This document shows, piece by piece, positions 32,341 through 45,656 of a stretch of 64,000 nucleotides of DNA. A program made the translations under genes and the position numbers. A model generated the notes under the pieces. That model did no database searches. It saw only the letters and a program-made list of their open reading frames with translations, and was not told where the DNA came from. Origin of the DNA: Pseudoxanthomonas winnipegensis (GTDB taxonomy: Bacteria; Pseudomonadota; Gammaproteobacteria; Xanthomonadales; Xanthomonadaceae); NCBI RefSeq assembly GCF_004283755.1, contig NZ_SHMH01000011.1:30243-94242 (forward strand), given 5' to 3'. Position 1 is the first letter of the stretch. The number at the start of each line of letters is the position of its first letter.

Positions 32341-32970
32341 TTACTGCGCCGCGCCGACCACGTCCACGCCGGCGGTCGGCTTGTAGCTGAAGGTGCCGGC
32401 GGCGAAGGCCGGGTTGCGCTTCCAGCCGCTGAACTCCACCTCGGTGCGCTGGCCGACCGCGTCGGTCACCTTCATGCGCTTGAGCTGGCCGTTGGCGAAG
32501 CCCAGTTCGGCCACTTCGAAGCCGCTGGTCGCATCATCCCGCTTGGGCGTGAGCGTCATCCATTCCAGGCCTTGCGCGGCCGGGGCCTGGGAGACGTCGA
32601 ACTTGGCGTCCAGTTCCTTGGGCTTGAGCAGCGCGGCCAGCGGGCTGCTCTGCGCCTCGCTGCCCTGGTCGCGCACGGTGGCCTGCTGCAGGTCCGGTTC
32701 GTAGATCCAGACTTTCCTGCCGTCGGCCACGATCAGCTGTTCGTAGGGCTTGGCATACTCCCAGCGGAACAGGTCCGGCGTGGACAGCGCCACGCGGCCG
32801 CTGGAGCGCTCCTTCACCGCGCCGTTGGCGTTGTAGACGGTCTGGCTGAACTGCGCGTCCAGGCCCTTGAGGCCGTTGGTGAAGGCGACCAGCTCGGCGC
32901 GCGCGTCGGCCAGCGCGGTGCCGGCCAGCAGCGCCGTGCCCAACACGGCCAATCTCAGCATGCGGATCAT
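32341..32970 (-). CDS. lolA: Outer-membrane lipoprotein carrier LolA
   Basis: A 209-residue periplasmic chaperone that receives lipoproteins from LolCDE and hands them to LolB. The signal peptide is MIRMLRLAVLGTALLAGTALA. The mature part has LDAQFSQTVYNANGAVKERSSGRV, LFRWEYAKPYEQLIVADG and KVWIYEPDLQQATVR, characteristic of LolA's half-barrel. It starts with a GGGG-type ribosome-binding site and sits between ftsK and rarA. Confidence 0.95.
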   Translation of the reverse strand: MIRMLRLAVLGTALLAGTALADARAELVAFTNGLKGLDAQFSQTVYNANGAVKERSSGRVALSTPDLFRWEYAKPYEQLIVADGRKVWIYEPDLQQATVRDQGSEAQSSPLAALLKPKELDAKFDVSQAPAAQGLEWMTLTPKRDDATSGFEVAELGFANGQLKRMKVTDAVGQRTEVEFSGWKRNPAFAAGTFSYKPTAGVDVVGAAQ

Positions 32971-33156
32971 GCAAAACCCCTGATGTCGTGATGCGGCAAG
33001 TGTGACGCGTCCAATCTGAATCGGCGGGCCATGGCGGCTGCCGCGAACGGGCGGGATCCGGCTGCAGGCCCGCGCGCGGCAGGCGAGGCAGCCTCGACGA
33101 TCCAGCGAAGGATGGCCGGGCGGCGTTGCGCCGCTCCGTCGAAGTTCCCCGCCGCT

Positions 33157-35520
33157 TCAGCGCGGCGGTGGCGCCAGGACGCTGCGGTCGCCGTTGTGCT
33201 CGGGCGCACTGACCACGCCGGCCGCTTCCATCGCCTCGACCAGCCGGGCGGCGCGGTTGTAGCCGATCTTCAGGCGACGCTGCACGCCGGAGATGGAGGC
33301 GCGGCGCGTCTCGGTGACGATCTGCACGGCCTGGTCGTAGAGCGGATCGGCCTCCGGATCGTCGCTGCCGGCCGATTCGGGCAGGCCGGTCGCGCCGACC
33401 ACCACGCCATCGCCCATGGTCTGCACTTCTTCCAGCACGCCTTCGATGTAGTCCACCGGGCCGCTGGCCTTGAGGTGCTCGACCACGCGGTGCACCTCCT
33501 CGTCGGAGACGAAGGCGCCGTGCACGCGGTCCGGCATGGCCGTGCCCGGCGGCAGGTAGAGCATGTCACCATGGCCCAGCAGGGTCTCGGCGCCGGACTG
33601 GTCCAGGATGGTGCGCGAGTCGATCTTGGAGCTGACCTGGAAGGCGATGCGGGTCGGGATGTTGGCCTTGATCAGGCCGGTGATCACGTCCACCGAGGGG
33701 CGCTGGGTGGCCAGGATCAGGTGGATGCCGGCCGCGCGCGCCTTCTGCGCCAGGCGGGCGATGAGTTCCTCGACCTTCTTGCCGACGATCATCATCATGT
33801 CGGCGAATTCGTCGATGAAGATCACGATGAACGGCAGTGTGTCCAGCTGCCGCGGCATCTCGTCCAGGTCCGGATTGGGCTTGAACAGCGGATCCATCAG
33901 CGGCTGGCCGGCGTCCTGGGCGTCCTTGACCTTCTTGTTGAAGCCGGCCAGGTTGCGCACGCCCACCGCGCTCATCAGCTTGTAGCGGCGCTCCATCTCG
34001 GCCACGCACCAGCGCAGGCCGTTGGCGGCCTCCTTCATGTCGGTGACCACCGGCGCCAGCAGGTGCGGGATGCCCTCGTAGACGCTCAGTTCCAGCATCT
34101 TCGGGTCGATCATCAGCATGCGCAGCTCTTTCGGGCTGGCCTTGTAGAGCAGGCTCAGCACCATGGCGTTGACCGCCACCGACTTGCCCGAACCGGTGGT
34201 GCCGGCCACCAGCAGGTGCGGCATGCGCGCCAGGTCGGCCACGGTCGGCTGGCCGGCGATGCCCTTGCCCAGGGCCAGGGTCAGCGGGCTGGCCGACTTG
34301 TCGTATTCCTTGGAGCGCAGCAGCTCGGAGAGATAGATCATCTCGCGGCTGGTGTTGGGGATCTCCAGGCCGATCACCGACTTGCCCGGGATCACGTCGA
34401 CCACGCGCACCGCCTTGACCGACAGGCCGCGGGCGATGTCCTTGTCCAGCGAGGAGATCTGGCTGACCTTGACGCCCGGCGCCGGCTCAAGCTCGAAGCG
34501 GGTGATCACCGGGCCCGGATAGGCGCCGACCACCTGCACATCGATGCGGAAGTCCTTGAGCTTGAACTCGATCTGCCGCGAGAGCACTTCCAGCGTCTCT
34601 TCCGAATAGCCCTTGGCCTGCGGCTTGGGATCGTCGAGCAGGGCCAGCGGCGGCAGGCCGTCGGCCGTGCCGCCGGTGCCGTGGAACAGCGGGATCTGGG
34701 TCTCGCGCTTGGCGCGCTCGCTCTTCTCCACCACCGGCGCGGCCGGCGGCTCGATCTTGACCGGCTCGCGCTTGGCGCGCACCTCGGCGTCGGCCTTGCG
34801 CACTTCCTGGCGCTGCTCGCGCAGGGTGCGGGTCTGCTGCCAGTCCTCGGCCTGCTTGCTGCCCCGGCGCAGCAGGTCCGGCAGCGCCGAGACGCCCTGC
34901 CCGATCCGCTCCATCACCGCGAACCACGACAGCCCGGTCGCCAGGGTCACCGAGACCAGGAACAGCACCAGCAGGAACAGGTTGCCGCCCAGCGCGCCGA
35001 ACAGCATCTCCAGCGAGCGCCCGACCAGGCGCCCGAGGATGCCGCCGGGCCCGTTGGCGATGTCCACCGCCGAGATGTGGCGCACGTACAGCAGGCCCGA
35101 GGCCGAGATCAGGAATCCGACCATGCCCACCAGGCGCAGCGCCGGGCCCAGGTCGGACTCGCCATCGCCGTCCTTGTCCATGCCGAACAGCGCGATCCAG
35201 GCGATCGCGCCCAGGATGATCGGCAGCAGGAAGGCCACATACCCGAAGAAGCCCAGCAGCAGGTCGGCCACGGTCGCGCCGACCCGGCCGCCGACGTTGT
35301 GGATCTGCCCGGTCACGCTGACTGACTGGGTCCAGCTGGGGTCGCTGGGCGAATAGGTGAACAGGCAGGCCAGCAGGTACAGCAGCACCGGCGCGATCAC
35401 GATCAGCGCCAGATCGCGCCACAGGCGCTGACGACGGGGATTGGGCGGCGTGGACGGCTTGGTGCGACGCGCCGCGGGTGCGCCTTTGGATTTGCCGCGT
35501 TCCGGGAGCGCTTTTGCCAC
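33157..35520 (-). CDS. ftsK: DNA translocase FtsK
   Basis: A 787-residue FtsK. The N-terminus holds about four to five membrane helices ([20 protein letters not shown] onward) that anchor it at the septum. A charged linker of about 100 residues is followed by the RecA-like motor with Walker [13 protein letters not shown] near residue 440, Walker [15 protein letters not shown] and [15 protein letters not shown]. The C-terminal gamma winged helix ([23 protein letters not shown]) reads KOPS sequences. The linker is far shorter than in E. coli, as in many bacteria. It is divergent from trxB; the 256-bp gap between them holds no other gene. Confidence 0.96.
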   Translation of the reverse strand: MAKALPERGKSKGAPAARRTKPSTPPNPRRQRLWRDLALIVIAPVLLYLLACLFTYSPSDPSWTQSVSVTGQIHNVGGRVGATVADLLLGFFGYVAFLLPIILGAIAWIALFGMDKDGDGESDLGPALRLVGMVGFLISASGLLYVRHISAVDIANGPGGILGRLVGRSLEMLFGALGGNLFLLVLFLVSVTLATGLSWFAVMERIGQGVSALPDLLRRGSKQAEDWQQTRTLREQRQEVRKADAEVRAKREPVKIEPPAAPVVEKSERAKRETQIPLFHGTGGTADGLPPLALLDDPKPQAKGYSEETLEVLSRQIEFKLKDFRIDVQVVGAYPGPVITRFELEPAPGVKVSQISSLDKDIARGLSVKAVRVVDVIPGKSVIGLEIPNTSREMIYLSELLRSKEYDKSASPLTLALGKGIAGQPTVADLARMPHLLVAGTTGSGKSVAVNAMVLSLLYKASPKELRMLMIDPKMLELSVYEGIPHLLAPVVTDMKEAANGLRWCVAEMERRYKLMSAVGVRNLAGFNKKVKDAQDAGQPLMDPLFKPNPDLDEMPRQLDTLPFIVIFIDEFADMMMIVGKKVEELIARLAQKARAAGIHLILATQRPSVDVITGLIKANIPTRIAFQVSSKIDSRTILDQSGAETLLGHGDMLYLPPGTAMPDRVHGAFVSDEEVHRVVEHLKASGPVDYIEGVLEEVQTMGDGVVVGATGLPESAGSDDPEADPLYDQAVQIVTETRRASISGVQRRLKIGYNRAARLVEAMEAAGVVSAPEHNGDRSVLAPPPR

Positions 35521-35683
35521 CTTGGGATCCGACCTCAGAAATATCGTGTTAGTGCTTGATACTAAACGAATCGAATCCGGAATTCAGCGCCGCCTCTGAG
35601 CGCGGCAGCCCTGGCGCCCGGATCGGCGCTCGCAGGCATCCGAAGGGGCCGCGGCCCTGGTGCATTCCATCGGCGCGCCTTGA

Positions 35684-36730
<1,047 letters not shown>

Positions 36731-36759
36731 TCCCTGCCCAGGCGGTGGTGTCGCTGGGA

Positions 36760-37659
36760 ATGGACGCCCACGGCCTGCTGAGGGCCTGGGTGCTCGACGG
36801 CGGTTGGCTGGCCCTGCCGGTCGCCGCCGTCGTGCTGTGGGGCCTGTGGCGGGCGCGCCGCCTTGGCCTGCGCCTGGGGCTGGCCGTGCTGCTCGCCGGC
36901 GATCTGCTGTTCGCCTGGGCGCGCTTCGCCGAGCCGAATCTGCTGCGGGTGCGCCACACCGTGTTGGCGGGGACCGGAGCCAGCGCCCGCATCGCGCTGA
37001 TCGGCGACCCGCATGTCGGCCTGTTCAAGGGCGCCGGCTTCCTCGAGCGCGTGGTCGAGCGCACCAACGCCGAACATGCCGACGCGGTCCTGATCGCCGG
37101 CGACCTCACGTACCAGCCGCAGGGCCAGTCGCTCGACGCGCTGCTGGCGCCGCTGGCCAGGCTTAAGGCCCCGACCTACGCCGTGCTGGGCAACCACGAC
37201 CAGGGCAAGCCCGGTCCGGACATCGACCGCGCGCTACGCCAGGCGCTGGCGCGCCATGGCGTGCAGGTGATCGAAGGCCGCGCGCTGCCGTTCAAGGGCT
37301 TCACGCTGGCCGGCCTGGGCGATCGCTGGGCGGGCAAGGACGATGCGCGCTTTCTCGATGCCCTGCCCGCCGAGCGGCCCCTGCTGGTCCTTGCCCATAA
37401 CCCCGACAGCGCCGACCGGCTGCGCAGCCGCCCGCATCTGCTGGTGCTGGCCGGGCATACGCACGGCGGGCAGCTGCGGATCCCTTGGCTGTACCGGCAC
37501 GTGCTGCCGGTCGAGCACGGCTTCGACCAGGGCGAACAGACCTACGCCGGCCCACAAGGTCGCATCCGCGTCTACACCACCGGCGGCGTCGGTGAGAGCG
37601 GGCTGCCGCTGCGGCTGTTCAACCCGCCCACCATCGACCTGCTGGAGCTGAGCCCGTAG
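36760..37659 (+). CDS. Membrane-anchored metallophosphoesterase
   Basis: A 299-residue calcineurin-like phosphoesterase of the YkuE-like group. Two N-terminal hydrophobic segments (LALPVAAVVLWGLW, LGLAVLLAGDLLFAWA) precede the catalytic domain. Metal-binding motifs in order are IGDPHVG, AGDLTY, GNHD and AGHTHGGQ. Some relatives act on UDP-diacylglucosamine, but the substrate here is not known. It follows trxB closely, where cydDC would lie in E. coli. Confidence 0.87.
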   Translation: MDAHGLLRAWVLDGGWLALPVAAVVLWGLWRARRLGLRLGLAVLLAGDLLFAWARFAEPNLLRVRHTVLAGTGASARIALIGDPHVGLFKGAGFLERVVERTNAEHADAVLIAGDLTYQPQGQSLDALLAPLARLKAPTYAVLGNHDQGKPGPDIDRALRQALARHGVQVIEGRALPFKGFTLAGLGDRWAGKDDARFLDALPAERPLLVLAHNPDSADRLRSRPHLLVLAGHTHGGQLRIPWLYRHVLPVEHGFDQGEQTYAGPQGRIRVYTTGGVGESGLPLRLFNPPTIDLLELSP

Positions 37660-37671
37660 CATCAGCGCTTC

Positions 37672-38805
37672 ATGCTCAAGCTTCGTGCGCTGCCTTCGCT
37701 GTCGTCGATTCCGCCCGCCACCTGGGACGCGCTGTACGACGGCCGCAACCCCTTCGTGCGCCACGCCTTCCTGTCCGGACTGGAGCAGACCGGCTGCCTG
37801 CGCAGCGACTGGGGCTGGACCCCGCACCACCTGACGCTGTGGGACGGCGAGACCCTGGTCGCCGCCGCGCCGGGCTATCTGAAGACCAATTCGCACGGCG
37901 AGTTCGTGTTCGACCATGCCTGGGCCAACGCCTATGCGCGCTACGGCCAGGAGTACTACCCCAAGTGGCTGTGCGCGGCGCCCTACTCGCCGGTGACCGG
38001 CCCGCGCCTGCTCGCCCGCGACGGCGCGACGCGCCAGGCGCTGCTGACCGCGATCTGCGGCTATATCGCACGCAACGAGCTGTCCTCGGCGCATGTGAAC
38101 TTCCACACCGAGGCCGAGGACGCGGCCTTCGACGAGACCTGGCTGGGGCGGACCGACGTCCAGTACCAGTGGCACAACACGGCCGGCTGGCGCGATTTCG
38201 ACGCCTTTCTGGGCGCGATGGACCACAAGCACCGCAAGAACATCCGCCAGGAGCGCGCCAAGGTCGCGCGCGCCGGCGTGCGCTTCCGCGTGGTCCATGG
38301 CGACGAGGCCAGCGAGGACGACCTGGAGGCGATGTACGGCTTCTATCTGCAGACCTTCCACGAGTACGGCAACTCGCCGGCGCTGACCCTGGAATTCCTG
38401 CGGCACCTGGCGGCGACTATGCCACGCGCACTGGTGATCTTCCTGGCCCAGCACGAGGACCGCCCGGTCGCCGGCGCGCTGTGCCTGCGCGGCGGCGACA
38501 CGCTGTACGGCCGCTACTGGGGCGCCGATGCGACCCTGGCCGGGCTGCATTTCGAGACCTGCTACTACCAGGGCATCGACTACTGCCTGCGCGAGGGGCT
38601 GACCCGGTTCGAGCCCGGCGCGCAGGGCGTGCACAAGATCGCGCGCGGCTTCCTGCCCAGCTTCGTGCGCAGCCGGCACTGGATCGCCGATCCCGACTTC
38701 CGCGAGGCGCTGGCGCGCTGGTGCCGCGAGGAAGACGCCGCGGTGCACGAGCACGCGCGCGTCCTGGCCATGCGCTCGCCGTTCCGCGCCCCGGACGCGG
38801 ACTGA
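37672..38805 (+). CDS. DUF482/COG3146-family acyltransferase-like protein
   Basis: A 377-residue protein of the DUF482 family, which has a FemAB/GNAT-like fold. Family landmarks: PFVRHAFLSGLEQTGC near the start, GWTPHHLTLWDG, AWANAYARYGQEYYPKWLCA, DHKHRKNIRQERAKV and late GLTRFEPGAQGVHKIARGF. The biochemical activity is not established. It starts 12 bp after the phosphoesterase stop and ends 4 bp before aat, so it is probably part of a trxB-to-aat transcription unit. Confidence 0.85.
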   Translation: MLKLRALPSLSSIPPATWDALYDGRNPFVRHAFLSGLEQTGCLRSDWGWTPHHLTLWDGETLVAAAPGYLKTNSHGEFVFDHAWANAYARYGQEYYPKWLCAAPYSPVTGPRLLARDGATRQALLTAICGYIARNELSSAHVNFHTEAEDAAFDETWLGRTDVQYQWHNTAGWRDFDAFLGAMDHKHRKNIRQERAKVARAGVRFRVVHGDEASEDDLEAMYGFYLQTFHEYGNSPALTLEFLRHLAATMPRALVIFLAQHEDRPVAGALCLRGGDTLYGRYWGADATLAGLHFETCYYQGIDYCLREGLTRFEPGAQGVHKIARGFLPSFVRSRHWIADPDFREALARWCREEDAAVHEHARVLAMRSPFRAPDAD

Positions 38806-38809
38806 GCCG

Positions 38810-39550
38810 GTGACCCGCCGCCTGCCGTTCCTGCTCGACGCCGATCCGGGCGCGCCCTTTCCCGACCCGGCCCTGGCCCTGCGCGAGCCGGACGGGCTGC
38901 TGGCCGTCGGCGGCGACCTGCACCCGGCGCGCCTGCTCAACGCCTACGACGCCGGGGTGTTCCCCTGGTACTCGGAAGGCCAGCCGCTGCTGTGGTGGTC
39001 GCCCGATCCGCGCACCGTGTTCCGCACCGACGGCGTGCACCTGTCCAAGCGCCTGCGCCGGCAGCTGCGCGGTAGCGGCTGGGTGCTGCGCGCCGACACC
39101 GCCTTCGCCAAGGTCATCGCGGCCTGCGCGCAGGCCCCGCGCCCGGGCCAGGACGGCACCTGGATCACCGCGCAGATGCAGGCGGCCTATCTGGCCCTGC
39201 ACCGGCTTGGCCATGCGCACAGCCTGGAGGTCTGGGACGGCCGGCGGCTCGCCGGCGGCATTTATGGTGTGGCGATCGGGCGGATGTTCTTCGGCGAGAG
39301 CATGTTCAGCGCGGTCTCCGGCGGCTCCAAGGCCGCGCTCGCCGGTCTGGCGCACGTGCTGCGCGGCTGGGGCTGGCCGCTGATCGACGCCCAGGTCGAG
39401 AACGACCACCTGCTGCGCATGGGCGCGACCAGCATGCCGCGCGCCGTCTTCCTGGCCGAAGTCGCGCGCCAGGTCGCCCTGCCCGACGCGCCAGGCCCGT
39501 GGACCGATCGCGTCGGCGCGCTGCAGGTCGCTGATCTGGCAGGCATTTAA
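38810..39550 (+). CDS. aat: Leucyl/phenylalanyl-tRNA-protein transferase
   Basis: A 246-residue Aat, which adds Leu or Phe to N-terminal Lys or Arg to create N-degrons for Clp[62 protein letters not shown] and [21 protein letters not shown] are highly characteristic. The start is GTG, 4 bp after the preceding stop. clpS and clpA, encoding the machine that reads its product, lie just beyond infA. Confidence 0.96.
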   Translation: MTRRLPFLLDADPGAPFPDPALALREPDGLLAVGGDLHPARLLNAYDAGVFPWYSEGQPLLWWSPDPRTVFRTDGVHLSKRLRRQLRGSGWVLRADTAFAKVIAACAQAPRPGQDGTWITAQMQAAYLALHRLGHAHSLEVWDGRRLAGGIYGVAIGRMFFGESMFSAVSGGSKAALAGLAHVLRGWGWPLIDAQVENDHLLRMGATSMPRAVFLAEVARQVALPDAPGPWTDRVGALQVADLAGI

Positions 39551-39558
39551 CGGGAATT

Positions 39559-39587
39559 TTGCGACAGGCGGCCGCGCGGGGTACAAT
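39559..39587 (+). promoter_or_regulatory. Probable sigma-70 promoter of infA
   Basis: ttgcga (39559-39564) and tacaat (39582-39587) are separated by 17 bp, close to the consensus -35 and -10 boxes with optimal spacing. They lie about 50 bp before the infA start codon, directly after the aat stop. Confidence 0.75.
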
Positions 39588-39638
39588 ACGCGGCTTCGCG
39601 GGCCAGCATGTCCGCTCCCGCACTCTCAGCAGGCTTCC

Positions 39639-39857
39639 ATGTCGAAAGACGATTCAATCGAATTCGAAGGCGCCGTCACCGAGACGCTGCCCAACACCAT
39701 GTTCCGCGTGCGCCTGGAAAACGGCCACGAGATCATCGCCCACATCTCCGGCCGCATGCGCAAGAACTACATCCGCATCCTGACCGGCGACAAGGTCAAG
39801 GTCGAAATGACGCCCTACGACCTGACCAAGGGCCGCATCACCTACCGCATGAAGTAA
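39639..39857 (+). CDS. infA: Translation initiation factor IF-1
   Basis: A 72-residue S1/OB-fold protein of exactly the usual length: [59 protein letters not shown] and the end KGRITYRMK. It binds the 30S A-site during initiation. It has its own promoter and a terminator directly downstream. Confidence 0.98.
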   Translation: MSKDDSIEFEGAVTETLPNTMFRVRLENGHEIIAHISGRMRKNYIRILTGDKVKVEMTPYDLTKGRITYRMK

Positions 39858-39880
39858 ACCGCCCCGGCGGTTTGCACCGA

Positions 39881-39906
39881 AGGCAGCCTCCCGCAGGCTG
39901 CCTTTT
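39881..39906 (+). terminator. Rho-independent terminator of infA
   Basis: The 8-bp stem ggcagcct/aggctgcc closes cccgc and is followed by tttt, 24 bp after the infA stop. Confidence 0.85.
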
Positions 39907-40116
39907 CGTTTGGGCGCGATTCGGGGATGCGCCCAGCTCGGGTCGAAAAGCGCTCCGCCTGCGTGCGGTGGCGTCAACCCGTCGATGACAGACGTGCGAG
40001 GCTGGGTGCGCCACTTCGCCAACCAGCCTGGAACCGGCTGAGCGCTGATCTACAGCCAGCTCAGCCAGCCTCCATGGCCAAACGCTTGAATTGACCCAAG
40101 CTCGCGGCTCCCACCT

Positions 40117-40191
40117 GTAGAGCGGAGCTCGCTCCGCTGGGGCCTTCCCCCAAGATCCGAACGAAGAGCAGCGGAGCAAGCTCCGCTCTAC
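40117..40191. repeat. GTAG-type inverted repeat pair (BIME-like)
   Basis: gtagagcggagctcgctccgct on the left and agcggagcaagctccgctctac on the right form two facing GTAG-ended hairpins, the same family as 22387-22479. The 690-bp gap between infA and clpA holds this, a 30-bp repeat and two terminators, and no supported gene. Confidence 0.8.
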
Positions 40192-40378
40192 AGGGGACGT
40201 TGCGGGATTTGAGGAGACAGTTGCTCCCACGGGAATTGCGTCGGCCCTCCGCGAGGGCCGCACGTCGCCGCGCGCAGTCGCCGGCCATCCCGGCTGATCT
40301 GACCCATGCCCGGCCGACTCGAGGCCTGGTGAGTGAAAAGGCCACGACGTCTTCGACTCGAAGCCCTGGCCTCGACGC

Positions 40379-40408
40379 GCGAGGCAGGATGCCGAGCGCC
40401 CGAATCAG
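40379..40408. repeat. 30-bp dispersed repeat, copy 2
   Basis: Matches 22594-22623 with two mismatches (gcgaggcaggatgccgagcg at its start). It follows a GTAG-type pair at a similar distance. Confidence 0.7.
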
Positions 40409-40493
40409 AGAAAAGCCGGAAACACCCGCTGGACCGCTGCCTCCCGAAGCCGAAACACGCACGCGCCAAGAAGATCCATTGACCGCCAGGAGA

Positions 40494-40524
40494 CCAAAAA
40501 GAAAGCGGCCCGAAGGCCGCTTTC
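40494..40524 (-). terminator. Rho-independent terminator of clpA
   Basis: Read on the minus strand, gaaagcggcc/ggccgctttc form a 10-bp stem with a ttcg tetraloop followed by a T-rich run (tttttgg). It lies just after the clpA stop. Confidence 0.9.
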
Positions 40525-40548
40525 TCGTTCTTGCACGCCGGACGGCGC

Positions 40549-42834
<2,286 letters not shown>

Positions 42835-42943
42835 GGATGGCTCCCAACTGCTGTTGCCAACAATATGCGGCCTGTCGCGGGGATTTCCACAGCCCCTTTG
42901 GAACTGGGTGTTCAGCCGGCGATGGGAACCGATCCGCGCCGGA

Positions 42944-43264
42944 TCAGGACTGTTCCATGGTGCACAGCAAAGGGTGCTGGCTCATCCGGGAATACTCGTT
43001 GACCTGGGCCACCTTGGACTCTGCCACCTCGCGCGTGTAGACGCCACACACGCCACGCCCGCGGGTGTGGACGTGCAGCATCACCTGGGTGGCCTTTCCC
43101 AGGTCCATGTTGAAGAACTGCTGCAGCACCGAGATGACGAAATCCATCGGCGTGTAGTCGTCGTTGAGCAGCAGGACCTGGTACAGCGGCGGCGGCGCGA
43201 CCTCGGGCTTGCCGGTCTCGACCAGGACGCCGTGATCATGCTCGTGTTGGGGGGAACGGGGCAT
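42944..43264 (-). CDS. clpS: ATP-dependent Clp protease adaptor ClpS
   Basis: A 106-residue N-recognin that delivers N-degron substrates to ClpA. The core is intact: [20 protein letters not shown] (N-end residue pocket with Asn, Asp and Thr), [20 protein letters not shown] and [10 protein letters not shown]. The N-terminal ~20 residues are the flexible extension. The start is the ATG for [12 protein letters not shown] longer open frame upstream lacks family similarity. Confidence 0.96.
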   Translation of the reverse strand: MPRSPQHEHDHGVLVETGKPEVAPPPLYQVLLLNDDYTPMDFVISVLQQFFNMDLGKATQVMLHVHTRGRGVCGVYTREVAESKVAQVNEYSRMSQHPLLCTMEQS

Positions 43265-43410
43265 GGGGCAATTATACGGATTGGACGAGGTGCGTCTGCG
43301 CACGCACAATTTGCGCCCCCCCGCGCGCGTTTCAAGCCCGGCACTGGCCTGGATTTGTTCGCAACTGTCCCGATATCGGGCCAATCCTCCCTGCAAGGAA
43401 TCTCTCCCCC

Positions 43411-43872
43411 GTGAGCGTCGCCGAAGACCGTATCTGGCAGCCGGACACCACCGTGGCCACCGTGGTGGTGCGCGAGGGTCGCCTGCTGATGGTCGAGGAG
43501 TACGCCGAGGGGCGGCTGGTGCTCAACCAGCCCGCCGGCCACTTGGAGCCAGACGAGCACCTGTTCGACGCCGCCGTGCGCGAGACCCTGGAGGAAAGCG
43601 CCTGGACCGTGCGCCTGACCCACTTCGTCGGCGCCTACCAGTGGAAGGCCGAGACCGGCCGCCAGTACCTGCGCCTGGCCTTCGCCGGCGAGGCGCTGAC
43701 CCACCACGCCGAGCGCGCCCTGGACGAGGGCATCGTGCGCGCGCTGTGGATGACCCCCGACGAACTGCGCCAGGCCGCCCCCCGCCACCGCAGCCCGCTG
43801 GTGTGGAAGGTAGCCGCCGACTATCTGGCCGGTCGCCGCTTCCCGCTGTCGGCCGTGAGCCGGCTGGCGTGA
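43411..43872 (+). CDS. nudJ: NUDIX hydrolase NudJ
   Basis: A 153-residue Nudix phosphatase. The Nudix box runs [23 protein letters not shown]: all the metal-binding acidic residues are present, and the Gly that usually ends the box is an Ala. The position directly before mnmA and hflD matches nudJ (ymfB) of E. coli, which hydrolyses nucleotide and thiamin pyrophosphates. It starts at a GTG, with AAGGAA ten bases upstream, and its TGA overlaps the GTG of mnmA. Confidence 0.9.
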   Translation: MSVAEDRIWQPDTTVATVVVREGRLLMVEEYAEGRLVLNQPAGHLEPDEHLFDAAVRETLEESAWTVRLTHFVGAYQWKAETGRQYLRLAFAGEALTHHAERALDEGIVRALWMTPDELRQAAPRHRSPLVWKVAADYLAGRRFPLSAVSRLA

Positions 43873-45011
43873 GCGCGACCCCGCGCGTGGTGGTGGGCGT
43901 GTCCGGCGGCGTGGATTCGTCGGTCGCCGCGCTGCAGCTGGTCCAGGCCGGCGAGCCGGTGGCCGGCTTGTTCATGCAGAACTGGGCCGACGACGACGCG
44001 GGCCAGGCGCAGGACAGCGCGGGTGGCTGCCGGGCCGAGGAGGATCGCCGCGACGCGGTGGCGGTGTGCGGGCGGCTGGGCATCCCCTTCCATTTCCGCG
44101 ACTTCTCCAGGGAATACTGGGACGGGGTGTTCGCGCACTTCCTGGCCGAGTACGCCGCCGGGCGCACGCCCAACCCGGACGTGCTGTGCAACCGCGAGGT
44201 CAAGTTCAAGCATTTCATCGACGCGGCGCGCGCGCTGGGCGCCGAGAAGATCGCCACCGGCCACTATGCGCGCGTCGAGCAGCGCGGCCGCCGCTGGCAC
44301 CTGCTGCGCGGCGTGGACACGGCGAAGGACCAGAGCTACTTCCTGCACCAGCTCGGGCAGGAGCAGCTGTCGGCCACCCTGTTCCCGGTCGGCCATCTGC
44401 ACAAGCCGGACCTGCGCGGCCTGGCGCGCCAGGCCGGCCTGCCGGTGCACGACAAGAAGGACTCCACCGGTATCTGCTTCATCGGCGAGCGCGATTTCCG
44501 CCAGTTCCTGGGCCAGTACCTGCCGGCCAGGACCGGCGAGATGCGCGACCCTGACGGTGTCGTCATCGGTCAGCATCCGGGCGTGTTCTTCTTTACCCTT
44601 GGCCAGCGCGAAGGCCTGAACATCGGCGGCGTTCGCGGCCGCGCGGCGGCACCCTGGTACGTCGTCGGCAAGGACGTGGCCAGCAACGTGCTGTATGTCG
44701 ACCAGGACAGCGCCAGCCCGTATCTGCAGTCCACGCGACTGCGCAGCAAGGCGATGCACTGGGTGGCCGGCAGTCCGCCCGCCGCGCGCTTCGACTGCCT
44801 CGCACAGACCCGTTACCGTCAGGCCGCGCAGGCCTGCACGGTCCATGTATTGGAGGATGGAACGCTGGATATCCAATTCGCCCACCCGCAGCGGGCCGTG
44901 ACGCCCGGCCAGTCGGTGGTGCTTTACGACGGCGACGATTGCCTGGGCGGCGCGGTGATCGACCGCACCGACGCGCCGCTGGAACTGCGTCTGCGGGAGC
45001 GCGCCGCATGA
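43869..45011 (+). CDS. mnmA: tRNA 2-thiouridylase MnmA
   Basis: A 380-residue enzyme that makes s2U34 in Lys, Glu and Gln tRNAs with sulfur relayed by TusE. The PP-loop is [12 protein letters not shown]. Catalytic Cys107 lies in [12 protein letters not shown] and Cys203 in [12 protein letters not shown]. The C-terminal beta-barrel ([18 protein letters not shown]) is complete. The start is the GTG overlapping the nudJ stop by 4 bp (GTGA). The next gene, hflD, overlaps its stop in the same manner. Confidence 0.96.
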   Translation: MSATPRVVVGVSGGVDSSVAALQLVQAGEPVAGLFMQNWADDDAGQAQDSAGGCRAEEDRRDAVAVCGRLGIPFHFRDFSREYWDGVFAHFLAEYAAGRTPNPDVLCNREVKFKHFIDAARALGAEKIATGHYARVEQRGRRWHLLRGVDTAKDQSYFLHQLGQEQLSATLFPVGHLHKPDLRGLARQAGLPVHDKKDSTGICFIGERDFRQFLGQYLPARTGEMRDPDGVVIGQHPGVFFFTLGQREGLNIGGVRGRAAAPWYVVGKDVASNVLYVDQDSASPYLQSTRLRSKAMHWVAGSPPAARFDCLAQTRYRQAAQACTVHVLEDGTLDIQFAHPQRAVTPGQSVVLYDGDDCLGGAVIDRTDAPLELRLRERAA

Positions 45012-45622
45012 GCGCGCCCCTGCCCGAACGCGTGCTGGCCCTGGCCGCCTTGGCCCAGTCGCTGGCCCAGGTGCGCCGCATCGCCGAGACCGGTCATTCG
45101 GACAACGGCGCGACCGGCGTGGTGCTGGACAGCGTGTTCCGCATGGACGCCGCGTCGACCGAAGCGGTCTACGAGCGCGCCGCCAATCTCGGACCCGGCC
45201 TGCGCCTGGTGCGCGACTACTTCAGCGGCGAGAACAAGGACGAGTCGCTGCCGCGCCTGGCGCTGGCGGTGATGCAGGTCGAGCGCCGCTTCGTGCGCGA
45301 ATCCGAGACCGTGGCCGCGGTCAGCGGCGGCCTCGAGGAGATCGCCCCGCAGGCCGGCGAGCGCGGCAGCACCCATCCAGACGTGCTGATGGCGCTGGGC
45401 ACGCTCTACGCCGACACCATCAGCCACCTGCGCCCGCGGGTCATGGTCCAGGGCAATCCGCATTACCTGGCCCAGCCGGGCGTGGTATCCGAGATCCGCG
45501 CCATCCTGCTGGCCGCCGTCCGTGCGGCCGTGCTGTGGCGGCAGCTCGGCGGCAGCCTGTGGGACTTCGTGTTCGCCCGCAAGGCGATGGTCAGCGCCGC
45601 GTGGGACTGGCTCAAGGCCTGA
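45008..45622 (+). CDS. hflD: High frequency lysogenization protein HflD homologue
   Basis: A 204-residue mostly helical protein of the HflD (YcfC) family, always encoded after mnm[64 protein letters not shown] and the end [15 protein letters not shown] are diagnostic. It is a peripheral inner-membrane protein in E. coli. It is translationally coupled to mnmA through an ATGA overlap. Confidence 0.93.
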   Translation: MSAPLPERVLALAALAQSLAQVRRIAETGHSDNGATGVVLDSVFRMDAASTEAVYERAANLGPGLRLVRDYFSGENKDESLPRLALAVMQVERRFVRESETVAAVSGGLEEIAPQAGERGSTHPDVLMALGTLYADTISHLRPRVMVQGNPHYLAQPGVVSEIRAILLAAVRAAVLWRQLGGSLWDFVFARKAMVSAAWDWLKA

Positions 45623-45656
45623 AGCGGCGCTTCAGCCAGGGCGGCAGGCGCGCGGA

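Noticed and set aside
40188..40469. Short frames in the infA-clpA gap
   Set aside because: They read the repeat elements and carry no domain or ribosome-binding site.
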